NCBI GenBank assembly: GCA_016793685.1
Contig: JAEULX010000070.1
Location: 1-8,836 of the forward strand
Direction of reading: 5' to 3'
Length of the DNA: 8,836 bases
Source: Bradyrhizobiaceae bacterium
Lineage (GTDB): Bacteria; Pseudomonadota; Alphaproteobacteria; Rhizobiales; Xanthobacteraceae
Shown here: one piece after another, positions 1 through 5,089 of the stretch
How the letters are laid out: the number at the start of each line of letters is the position of its first letter
Numbering within the stretch: position 1 is the stretch's first letter
Position numbers and translations under genes: made by a program
The notes under the pieces: model-generated
Database searches by the model: none
What the model was told of the DNA's origin: nothing
Seen by the model: only the letters and a program-made list of their open reading frames with translations

Positions 1-168
1 ATAGAAGGCGACCGCGAGATAGGCGCCCAGCATGTACTGGACGCCGTGGGCGAGATTGATGAAGTCCATCACGCCGAACACCAGCGACAGTCCCGCCGCG
101 ATCAGGAACAGCACGATACCGAGCTGCAGCCCGTTCAACATCTGCACGATGAGAAGCGTCGTGGACAT
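1..168 (-). CDS. livH: Branched-chain amino-acid-type ABC transporter permease, LivH family (partial, N-terminus only)
   Basis: This is the first 56 codons of an inner-membrane permease of the LivH family, which forms half of the channel of a high-affinity ABC importer for branched-chain amino acids, amides, urea or related compounds. The ATG lies at 168-166 and the reading frame stays open to the window edge. Residues 3-32 form a first hydrophobic segment containing NGLQLGIVLFLIAAGLSLVF. It is followed by GVMDFINLAHGVQYMLGAY, the 'G-[ILV]-x-x-[FI]-N-x-A-H-G' signature near the N-terminus of LivH permeases. The gene lies 110 bp downstream of the substrate-binding protein on the same strand, so the two are probably one operon, with livM, livG and livF expected beyond position 1. 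The ligand cannot be read from this fragment. The family call is firm; the symbol means family only. Confidence 0.9.
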   Translation of the reverse strand, partial: MSTTLLIVQMLNGLQLGIVLFLIAAGLSLVFGVMDFINLAHGVQYMLGAYLAVAFY

Positions 169-187
169 GAGCGGGCTGCGTGCTGGT

Positions 188-201
188 CCGCCGCACGGCG
201 G
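188..201 (-). repeat. Intercistronic inverted repeat between binding-protein and permease genes
   Basis: CCGCCG (188-193) and CGGCGG (196-201) are perfectly complementary around a CA centre, so the transcript can form a short GC-only hairpin (five pairs with a four-base loop). It lies in the 110-bp gap between the binding-protein stop and the permease start. No T run follows, so it is not a standard terminator. Hairpins in this place can stabilise the upstream binding-protein message and lower expression of the permease, as known in other binding-protein operons. That role is inference here. Confidence 0.3.
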
Positions 202-278
202 GAACTTGCTGGCGTTGCCTCCTCCCGCGAGGGCAGAGGGGCGAGAAGGCCCACTATCGGCCTTGCAGCCGACGGCCA

Positions 279-1457
279 TCACTTCATCGGGCCGTCCTTG
301 GCGTGCGGGTCCGCATAGTCGGTGAACACCGCCTTCTCGATCTCCGTCTGGAACTTGCCGTCGGGCCGCTTGGCCACCTTGGTGAGATAGAAGTCCTGGA
401 TCGGATAATGGTTGGTGTTGAACTTGAATTTTCCGCGCAGCGATTTGAAATCGGCCTTCAGCAAGGCCGCCCGCAGGGCATCCTTGTTCTGCGTGTCGCC
501 TTTGGTCGCTTTCAGCGCACTGTCGATCAGCATCGCCGTGTCGTAGGCCTGGAAGGCATAGGTCGCGGGCACCGCGCCGTATTCCTTCTCGTAGGCGGCG
601 ACGAAGGCCTTGTTCTGCGGATTGTCGAGATTGGGCGCCCAGTTCGAGCCGGCATAGAAGCCGACCGCGGCATCCTTCTGCGCCGGCAGCGTCGACTCGT
701 CGACGGTGAAGGTCGACAGGAAGGTGGTCTTGTCGGCGAGGCCGGCCTGGCGGAATTGCTTGACGAAGTTCACGCCCATGCCGCCCGGCAGAAACACGAA
801 CACCGCTTCGGGCTTGGCCGCGGCGATCTTCGACAGTTCCGCGGAATAATCGAGCTGATTGAGCGGGACATAGACCTCGTCGAGGACCTCGCCCTTGAAG
901 TAGCGTTTGAATCCGGCGAGCGAATCCTTTCCGGCCTGGTAGTTCGGCGCCATGATGAAGGCGGTCTTTTTCCCCGAATCCTGGGCATACTTGCCCATGA
1001 TCTCGTGCATCTGGTCGTTCTGGTAGGAGGTGACGAACAGGTTGGGGTTGCAGTCCTTGCCGGCGAAGTTCGAGGTGCCGGCGTTCGGGCTGATCAGGAT
1101 CGCCCCGCCGTCCGTCGCCGGCTTCACGATCGCCTGGAGAATATTGGAGAAGATCGGGCCGACGACGAAATCGACCTTGTCGCGATCGACGAGGGCGCGC
1201 ACCTTGGAGACTGCGACGTCGGGCTTGAGTTCGTCGTCCTGCACGAAGAGTTCGACCTCGCGGCCGCCCATCTTTCCTCCCAGCTCCTTGACCGCAAGTT
1301 CGAAGCCGTTCCGGAGCTGCTGGCCGAGCACCGCCGGCGGGCCGGACAATGTCGCGATCACCCCGATCTTGAGCTTGTCTTTATCCTCCGCGTGCGCCCC
1401 CGCCGCGATCGTTGCGAGCGCCGCGGCGATGACCCACGTCTTGACCGATGTCCGCAT
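279..1457 (-). CDS. ABC transporter substrate-binding protein, LivK/Peripla_BP_6 family
   Basis: A 392-residue periplasmic binding protein that would capture a small solute and hand it to the LivH/LivM permease. Residues 1-23 are a Sec signal peptide (MRTSVK, hydrophobic core WVIAAALATIAAG, then AHA before Glu24). The mature chain opens with LKIGVIATLSGPPAVLGQQL, the usual first strand and ligand-binding loop of type I binding folds. Further family landmarks are VDFVVGPIFSN (95-105), ILISPNAGTSNFAG (120-133), APNYQAGKD (170-178) and RGKFKFNTNHYPIQDFYL (341-358). Total length is normal for the family. The start is supported by AGGAGG at 1469-1464, six bases upstream. It is the first gene of its operon, with permease next, and is divergent from the nitrilase-fold gene. 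Subgroup members are often annotated for branched-chain amino acids, but amides, urea and aromatic acids are also known ligands; the ligand here is undetermined. Confidence 0.93.
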   Translation of the reverse strand: MRTSVKTWVIAAALATIAAGAHAEDKDKLKIGVIATLSGPPAVLGQQLRNGFELAVKELGGKMGGREVELFVQDDELKPDVAVSKVRALVDRDKVDFVVGPIFSNILQAIVKPATDGGAILISPNAGTSNFAGKDCNPNLFVTSYQNDQMHEIMGKYAQDSGKKTAFIMAPNYQAGKDSLAGFKRYFKGEVLDEVYVPLNQLDYSAELSKIAAAKPEAVFVFLPGGMGVNFVKQFRQAGLADKTTFLSTFTVDESTLPAQKDAAVGFYAGSNWAPNLDNPQNKAFVAAYEKEYGAVPATYAFQAYDTAMLIDSALKATKGDTQNKDALRAALLKADFKSLRGKFKFNTNHYPIQDFYLTKVAKRPDGKFQTEIEKAVFTDYADPHAKDGPMK

Positions 1458-1488
1458 TAAGAGCCTCCTGCGCTTCGACCGCCTTCAC

Positions 1489-1501
1489 GCGCCGGCGGCG
1501 C
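1489..1501 (-). repeat. Short GC inverted repeat in the binding-protein leader
   Basis: GCGCC (1489-1493) and GGCGC (1497-1501) flank a three-base centre and can form a small hairpin in the 5' leader of the binding-protein gene, about 20 bases upstream of its AGGAGG ribosome-binding site. It is downstream of the predicted promoter, so it would be transcribed. Short GC palindromes like this are common in high-G+C DNA and it may have no role. Confidence 0.2.
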
Positions 1502-1523
1502 CTGCTGTCGGTTAAAGCATTCG

Positions 1524-1552
1524 AATAAGCCGCCCCTTGCCCGCTCTTTCAA
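1524..1552 (-). promoter_or_regulatory. Candidate housekeeping promoter of the binding-protein/LivH operon
   Basis: On the minus strand TTGAAA (1552-1547, five of six matches to the -35 consensus) is followed by a 17-base spacer and CTTATT (1529-1524) as a weak -10. It would start transcription near 1517 and leave a leader of about 60 bases before the ATG at 1457. An 8-bp palindrome, ATTCGAAT (1519-1526), overlaps the -10 and could be a regulator contact. This is pattern matching only; weak -10 elements are usual in alphaproteobacteria. Confidence 0.35.
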
Positions 1553-1562
1553 GCACGAATTG

Positions 1563-1593
1563 CGCCGCAAGGGCAGGGGCCTGCGCTGCGGCG
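1563..1593. repeat. Nested inverted repeat in the divergent intergenic region
   Basis: CGCCGCA (1563-1569) is complementary to TGCGGCG (1587-1593), and inside these arms GCAG (1573-1576) pairs with CTGC (1581-1584). The two stems are coaxial and make a stable GC-rich cross-shaped or hairpin structure roughly midway between the two divergent genes. It lies upstream of both predicted -35 elements, so it would more likely act as a DNA element (protein-binding dyad or repeat-family copy) than as RNA. Its function is unknown. Confidence 0.3.
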
Positions 1594-1620
1594 TTGCGCG
1601 CCGCGCCACCGTGCCGCCCA

Positions 1621-1652
1621 CTTGACACCGGGTCGGCGGCGCGGTGTTCAAG
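1621..1652 (+). promoter_or_regulatory. Candidate promoter with overlapping dyad upstream of the nitrilase-fold gene
   Basis: TTGACA at 1622-1627 is a perfect match to the -35 consensus. Seventeen bases downstream the sequence is TGTTCA (1645-1650), a poor -10. The same stretch is an inverted repeat: CTTGACACC (1621-1629) against GGTGTTCAAG (1643-1652), complementary except for one extra base, around a GC-rich centre. The dyad covers the -35 and the possible -10, the arrangement expected of an operator controlling this promoter. Alternatively, if transcription begins farther upstream, it is a leader hairpin ending about 12 bases before the ribosome-binding site. Confidence 0.35.
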
Positions 1653-1675
1653 GGCAATCGCTCGAGGAGACGCCA

Positions 1676-2743
1676 ATGATCGAACCGTATAACGCCGTTG
1701 GGCTCATTCCGACTTTCTGGGGCATCCGCCGGCGCGAGGACATCAAGCACAATATCGAGCACCTCAAGAGCCTGACCAAAGCGGCGTTCTGGCTCTCCAA
1801 TCTCGACATCCCGGTGCGGCTGCTCGCGATCCCCGAGGGCGCGTTGATGGGCTTCAACGACGAGGTCCTCGACGTCGATCATGCCGACTACGCACGCACC
1901 TGCTGCATCGATATTCCGGGGCCGGAGACCGACGAGATCGGCGCGCTCGCGCGCGAATGGAATGTGTTCATCATGGCGCAGGCGAAGGCGCGCCATAAGG
2001 ACTGGCCGGACCGGTTCTTCAATATCGGCTTCATCGTCGATCCCGACGGCAACGTCATCTTGCAGCACTACAAGCTCGGCGCGCTGCTGCCGGTCGAACG
2101 CTCGGTGTCGCCGCACGACATTTACGACTGGTGGATCGAGAAGCACGGGCGCACGCTCGACGCCTTCTGGCCGGTCGCCGACACCGCCATCGGCCGGCTC
2201 GGCATCATGATGGCGATGGAAGGCAACTATCCGGAGAACGGGCGCGGCCTCGCCATGAACGGGGCGGAGGTCGTGTACCGCGCCTCGCTGCCGGCGCCGT
2301 TCACGGAGAACGATTTCTTCGAAATTTCCAACCGCGCGCGCGCGCTCGAGAACAACATGTACATCGTCGCGCCGAACATCGGCAGCTATCACCTTTATCC
2401 GGACGGCCATACGGGGATCGACGCCGGCGGCGGCCAGTCGATGATCGTCGACTATCGCGGCCAGCTCGTCGGCAAGCAGCGCGACACCAACGGCTCGACC
2501 TTCGTCTCCGGCGTCATCAATATCGAGGCGCTGCGCCATCACCGGCAATCGGCCCAGGTCACCAACTGGATGAAGGACATTCGCGCCGAGCTCGCTCAGA
2601 TCATCTACGAGCAGCCGATCTATCCGAAGAATTTGTACATGGACAAAGTGCCGGGCCGGCATGCCGACTACAAGCGCGAGGTCATCGATCGGCAGGTCGC
2701 GCTGATGCAGGATCGCGGCATCTGGAAGAAGCCGTCGCGCTGA
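1676..2743 (+). CDS. Nitrilase/amidase-superfamily (carbon-nitrogen hydrolase) protein lacking the catalytic cysteine
   Basis: A 355-residue cytoplasmic protein with the full carbon-nitrogen hydrolase fold and no signal peptide. Active members use Glu-Lys-Cys to hydrolyse amides or nitriles. Visible here are the Glu (LLAIPEGALMGF, Glu54), the Lys (LQHYKLGALLPVE, Lys133) and the second Glu typical of AmiE-like amidases (Glu141). The nucleophile segment reads GIMMAMEGNYPE (176-187). Aligned with the aliphatic amidase motif CDDGNYPE, the Cys becomes Ala180 (GCG at 2213-2215). The only cysteines are Cys76-Cys77, far from that site. Downstream RGLAMNGAEVVYR (190-202) also matches AmiE. The ATG at 1676 has a GAGGAG site six bases upstream; an earlier in-frame TTG at 1622 is part of the promoter. 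The gene is divergent from a Liv-type transporter, suggesting a link to amide or amino-acid uptake. The fold is certain. Activity is doubtful: it may be a pseudoenzyme or use other chemistry. Confidence 0.9.
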   Translation: MIEPYNAVGLIPTFWGIRRREDIKHNIEHLKSLTKAAFWLSNLDIPVRLLAIPEGALMGFNDEVLDVDHADYARTCCIDIPGPETDEIGALAREWNVFIMAQAKARHKDWPDRFFNIGFIVDPDGNVILQHYKLGALLPVERSVSPHDIYDWWIEKHGRTLDAFWPVADTAIGRLGIMMAMEGNYPENGRGLAMNGAEVVYRASLPAPFTENDFFEISNRARALENNMYIVAPNIGSYHLYPDGHTGIDAGGGQSMIVDYRGQLVGKQRDTNGSTFVSGVINIEALRHHRQSAQVTNWMKDIRAELAQIIYEQPIYPKNLYMDKVPGRHADYKREVIDRQVALMQDRGIWKKPSR

Positions 2744-2761
2744 GCGCAGGCGCTCGCGTTT
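2737..2761 (+). terminator. Candidate intrinsic terminator overlapping the nitrilase-fold stop codon
   Basis: GCGC plus GAGCG (2737-2746, with the T of the stop codon bulged) pairs with CGCTC plus GCGT (2751-2759) around a CAGG loop, giving about nine base pairs. A short TTT and then CC follow. The stem is strong but the T run is short, as is frequent in alphaproteobacteria. It would end the nitrilase-fold transcript before the permease gene. Confidence 0.4.
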
Positions 2762-2783
2762 CCGGATGCGGCCGCACGTCCGG
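2762..2783. repeat. Inverted repeat with central 10-bp palindrome
   Basis: CCGGA (2762-2766) and TCCGG (2779-2783) flank TGCGGCCGCA (2767-2776), itself a perfect 10-bp palindrome; two extra bases (CG) offset one side. It directly follows the candidate terminator and could add a second stem to it, or be a binding dyad. No T run follows. Confidence 0.3.
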
Positions 2784-2820
2784 CGACGACGGCGATTAGC
2801 GCGTCGCTTTCATAAAATGC

Positions 2821-2862
2821 ACACGTGAGACGTGTATGCTTGAGAGCGTAGAAACGCTCTTA
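2821..2862 (+). promoter_or_regulatory. Two tandem inverted repeats in the leader of the FtsX-like permease gene
   Basis: First dyad: ACACGT (2821-2826), GAG, ACGTGT (2830-2835). Second: TGAGAGCGT (2841-2849), AGAA loop, ACGCTCTTA (2854-2862), nine pairs counting one G-U. Both are perfect or near perfect and end 15 bases before the GTG chosen as the permease start. TAAAAT at 2813-2818 just upstream resembles a -10 element, although no matching -35 is evident. If that promoter is real, the dyads fall in the 5' leader and could gate translation, or the first could be an operator. If translation instead starts at the ATG at 2836, the second lies inside the coding region. Confidence 0.35.
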
Positions 2863-2877
2863 CGCGCAGCACTTTTC

Positions 2878-4035
2878 GTGAGCGATTTTCTTTTCATCTG
2901 GAGAAATTTGTTTCGCAACAGCCTGCGGGCTGCGTTGATAATCGTCTCGGTCGCGATCGCCTTCGCGATCTTCGGCGTGCTCGCTACTTTCCAGCGCACC
3001 TTCGATGCCGGGCAGGAAAGTTCGGAAGACGACCGGCTGGTCGTCGTCAACAAAGTGAACTTCACGCACCCGCTGCCCGTCGCCTATTTCGATCACGTTC
3101 GCCAGATGCGCGGCGTTAACGAGGCGTCATACGCCGTCTGGTTCGGCGGCTATTTCCAGGATCCGAAAAACAAGCTGATCGCGGTCGCCGTCGAGCCCGA
3201 GACGTACATGAGGGTCGTCGATACCGATTTCGATCTGCCGCCGAAAATACGGGAAGCGTTCCAGCGTGACCATGTTGCCGCGCTGGTTGGACAGGCGATG
3301 GCGCAGCAATGGGGCTGGCAGGTCGGTGACCGTATCCCGATCACCAGCGATACGCATGTGCAAAGGAACGGCTCGCGCACGTGGGACGTGACGATCGTCG
3401 GCATCTTTGACAAGCGGAAGCCTTATGTCGACACCGACCGGCTGATCTTTCGTTACGACTATTTCAACGAAACCCGCGCCTTCGGCAAAGACACGATCGG
3501 CTGGCTGTTCTTGCGCGCAGGGTCGGCGATCGATTCCGAGCGCCTCGCCAGGGCGATCGATCAGGGCTTCGCCAATTCGTCCTATGAGACGACGACCGAT
3601 ACGGAAAAGGCGTTTTTTGCCGCGTTCGAAACCCAATTCGGAAATGTCGCGGTGCTGGTCCTGCTCGTGGTCGGAGCCGCGTTTGGCACGATCCTCTTGA
3701 TCGTCGGGAATACGATGGCGATGGCGGTGCGCGAACGCGCGAAGGAGATCGCCGTGCTGAAAACGCTCGGCTTCTCCAAAGGCCGCGTGCTCCGGCTTGT
3801 TCTGGGCGAGACGCTGCTGCTGGCGGTCCTCGGCGGCGTGCCCGGGCTTCTGATTGCTTCGCTTGTGATCGTGAGCGAGCAGAACAGCCTGGTGAGGTTC
3901 ATGCCGGGGATGCGGCTCGATATCACGATTTTTGCGCTGGGGCTGGCTCTCATCGCCGGTTTCGGTCTTGCCGCCGGGATCATGCCCGCGCTGGGCGCCT
4001 ATCGCCTCGACCCGGCAAAGGCCCTGTCACGGTAG
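2878..4035 (+). CDS. FtsX/MacB-type ABC transporter permease, without an adjacent ATPase
   Basis: A 385-residue inner-membrane protein with the MacB/FtsX layout: TM1 (about 17-37), a large periplasmic MacB-PCD-like domain (about 40-250), then TM2 (255-280), TM3 (307-333) and TM4 (350-372). Between TM2 and TM3, VRERAKEIAVLKTLGFSKGRV (284-304) is the cytoplasmic coupling-helix motif through which these permeases contact an ATPase. Such proteins act as mechanotransmission devices for lipoprotein, peptide or drug export or cell-wall enzymes. The GTG at 2878 is preferred because homologues known to me begin close to SDFLFIWRNLFRN; an in-frame ATG at 2836 would add 14 residues over a strong dyad. 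Neither has a good ribosome-binding site (weak GAGA before 2836). No ATPase or HlyD-like adaptor gene adjoins it, though both are usual. Its 5' part uses more A/T-rich and rare codons (AGA, ATA, TTG, TTT) than its neighbours, hinting at acquisition. Confidence 0.88.
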   Translation: MSDFLFIWRNLFRNSLRAALIIVSVAIAFAIFGVLATFQRTFDAGQESSEDDRLVVVNKVNFTHPLPVAYFDHVRQMRGVNEASYAVWFGGYFQDPKNKLIAVAVEPETYMRVVDTDFDLPPKIREAFQRDHVAALVGQAMAQQWGWQVGDRIPITSDTHVQRNGSRTWDVTIVGIFDKRKPYVDTDRLIFRYDYFNETRAFGKDTIGWLFLRAGSAIDSERLARAIDQGFANSSYETTTDTEKAFFAAFETQFGNVAVLVLLVVGAAFGTILLIVGNTMAMAVRERAKEIAVLKTLGFSKGRVLRLVLGETLLLAVLGGVPGLLIASLVIVSEQNSLVRFMPGMRLDITIFALGLALIAGFGLAAGIMPALGAYRLDPAKALSR

Positions 4036-4058
4036 ACGAGCGGCAGAGCGGCCGTCTC

Positions 4059-4787
4059 TCAGTCGGCGATCTCGAAGCCGACGGTGACGCTGGCGCTCAG
4101 CGTATTCTCTCCCGGCGCGATCGGCAGCTGCGCAGCGGCTTGGGCCAGCGCGCGGCTCCGCACGGGGAGCGAGGCGACCGGTTCCTCTTCGATCGAGTAT
4201 ACGCGGCCAACCGTCACGCCCGCGGCGCGCGCGTAGGTTTCCGCCTTTTGGCGCGCATCGGCGATGGCCGCGGCCCGCGCCTGAAGCAAGGCCTCGTTTG
4301 GGTTCGACACCAGAAACTCTAGGTTCCACACGTCGGTGGCGCCGGCGGCGATCATGCGGTCGAGCACGCTCCCAAGCCGGTCGACCTGCCTGATCTTGAC
4401 GGTCACGTGGTTTCCGACGCTGTAGCCGACCAGCCTTCGTTCCTCGCCCGGCTTCGGCTGGCTGAATTCGGGCTGGATCGACAACTGGGTGGTCTGCACG
4501 TCTTTCGGCGCAATTCCTGATTCGGTCAGGGCGGCGAGAATGGCCGCCATCGCCTTGGCATTGGCTTCCGCCGCCGACTGCACCGTCTTGCCGCGCGTGA
4601 CGACGCCGCTGCGGATCTGGGCGATGTCGGGCGCGACGCTGACCTGACCCTCTCCCGTCACGACGATGCGGCGACCCGGCGCCGCCTGCTGGGCGGATGC
4701 CCCGGCAACGGCGCCAAAAGCGCACAGGCCGATCGCCAATGCCACACGCACCCAGACGAATCGAAAATGCGTTGCCGCGTGCCGCAT
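4059..4787 (-). CDS. SIMPL (DUF541) domain periplasmic protein
   Basis: A 242-residue exported protein. Residues 1-32 form a signal peptide with an Arg-containing n-region, hydrophobic core VALAIGLCAFGAVAG and an ASA site before Gln33. Cys22 is not in a valid lipobox (Leu at -1), so a soluble periplasmic or surface protein is more likely than a lipoprotein. The mature chain is one SIMPL domain: RIVVTGEGQVSVAPDIAQI (40-58), GYSVGNHVTVKI (121-132), the helix ARAAAIADARQKAETYARAAG (170-190) and the closing strand PGENTLSASVTVGFEI (225-240). E. coli YggE and BP26 of Brucella are relatives. BP26 forms a channel-like oligomer and YggE has been linked to oxidative stress, but molecular roles are unsettled. 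The ATG at 4787 has AGGT six bases upstream. The gene is convergent with the permease (23-bp gap) and lies 31 bp downstream of a tRNA-Gln on its own strand. Confidence 0.93.
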   Translation of the reverse strand: MRHAATHFRFVWVRVALAIGLCAFGAVAGASAQQAAPGRRIVVTGEGQVSVAPDIAQIRSGVVTRGKTVQSAAEANAKAMAAILAALTESGIAPKDVQTTQLSIQPEFSQPKPGEERRLVGYSVGNHVTVKIRQVDRLGSVLDRMIAAGATDVWNLEFLVSNPNEALLQARAAAIADARQKAETYARAAGVTVGRVYSIEEEPVASLPVRSRALAQAAAQLPIAPGENTLSASVTVGFEIAD

Positions 4788-4818
4788 GTTCGTACCTAAG
4801 TCATTGGATTTATTGTCG

Positions 4819-4892
4819 TGGCTGGGGGACGAGGATTCGAACCTCGACTAACGGAGTCAGAGTCCGCTGTTCTACCGTTAAACTATCCCCCA
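4819..4892 (-). tRNA. tRNA-Gln (anticodon CUG)
   Basis: A complete 74-base cloverleaf read on the minus strand from 4892. The acceptor stem is TGGGGGA/TCCCCCA (U1-A72, typical of glutamine tRNAs), with a D arm containing AACGGTAGAAC. The anticodon stem GCGGA/TCCGT carries the loop CTCTGAC, so the anticodon is CTG (complement of 4858-4860) and decodes CAG. The variable loop is TAGT, the T arm is CGAGG/CCTCG with loop TTCGAAT, the discriminator is G, and CCA is encoded. No stem is broken. It is followed after 31 bp by the SIMPL gene with no terminator in between. I see no repeated copy of its 3' end that would mark an integrated element. Confidence 0.97.
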
Positions 4893-4898
4893 ACGCGC

Positions 4899-4922
4899 GC
4901 CGCCAGGGTCGGTCCCGGCGGC
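4899..4922 (-). repeat. GC-rich hairpin upstream of tRNA-Gln
   Basis: GCCGCC plus GGG (4899-4908, with A4905 bulged) pairs with CCC plus GGCGGC (4914-4922) around a TCGGT loop: nine pairs with one bulge, seven bases upstream of the tRNA 5' end. It could be the last stem of readthrough from the HdeD-like gene or part of the tRNA leader. No T run follows on either strand. The rest of the 197-bp gap (4893-5089) holds only the second hairpin listed separately and no coding region I can support. Confidence 0.3.
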
Positions 4923-5019
4923 TGGGCAGCCTTACGTTGCGAGCCGGGCCTACACTTCCGCCCGCCGCAACCAACAACATCCGGCGACCACGCACGCCGA
5001 GCCGGTCATCCGATGCTTG

Positions 5020-5051
5020 GCCCGCCCGTCACATAAGCTCGACCGGCGGGC
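5020..5051 (-). repeat. Strong inverted repeat downstream of the HdeD-like gene
   Basis: GCCCGCCCGTC (5020-5030) and GACCGGCGGGC (5041-5051) are complementary at 10 of 11 positions around a 10-base loop. It begins 39 bases beyond the HdeD-like stop codon, in the position of a transcript 3' end. On the minus strand the following bases are CAAGCATC, with no T run, so it may protect an RNA end or work with Rho rather than terminate by itself. Confidence 0.4.
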
Positions 5052-5089
5052 AGCACAACGAAAAAGTACGGCCGCGAAAAGGCAGAGGC

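Noticed and set aside
180..1460. 426-codon plus-strand frame opposite the substrate-binding protein
   Set aside because: No recognisable domain, low-complexity basic/acidic composition, and it is fully antisense to a clear signal-peptide-bearing binding protein.
1622..1675. Upstream TTG start for the nitrilase-fold protein
   Set aside because: The TTG is part of the TTGACA promoter element and the extra 18 residues are not family-like; the ATG at 1676 has a good ribosome-binding site.
1457..2662. 401-codon open frame on the minus strand opposite the nitrilase-fold gene
   Set aside because: It mirrors codon positions of a well-recognised protein; composition is Arg/Asp/Val/Ala-rich with no family motif. 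It is an antisense frame produced by G/C third-position bias.
2836..2877. ATG at 2836 as permease start
   Set aside because: Possible, but the 14 extra residues lie over a nine-pair inverted repeat and precede the point where homologues known to me begin; kept as the alternative start.
4036..4058. Bidirectional terminator between the convergent permease and SIMPL genes
   Set aside because: The 23-bp gap has only a four-base GC stem and no T or A run, so it is not supportable.
4819..4892. tRNA-Gln as an integration site of a mobile element
   Set aside because: No integrase, no visible repeat of the tRNA 3' end, and ordinary chromosomal genes on both sides.
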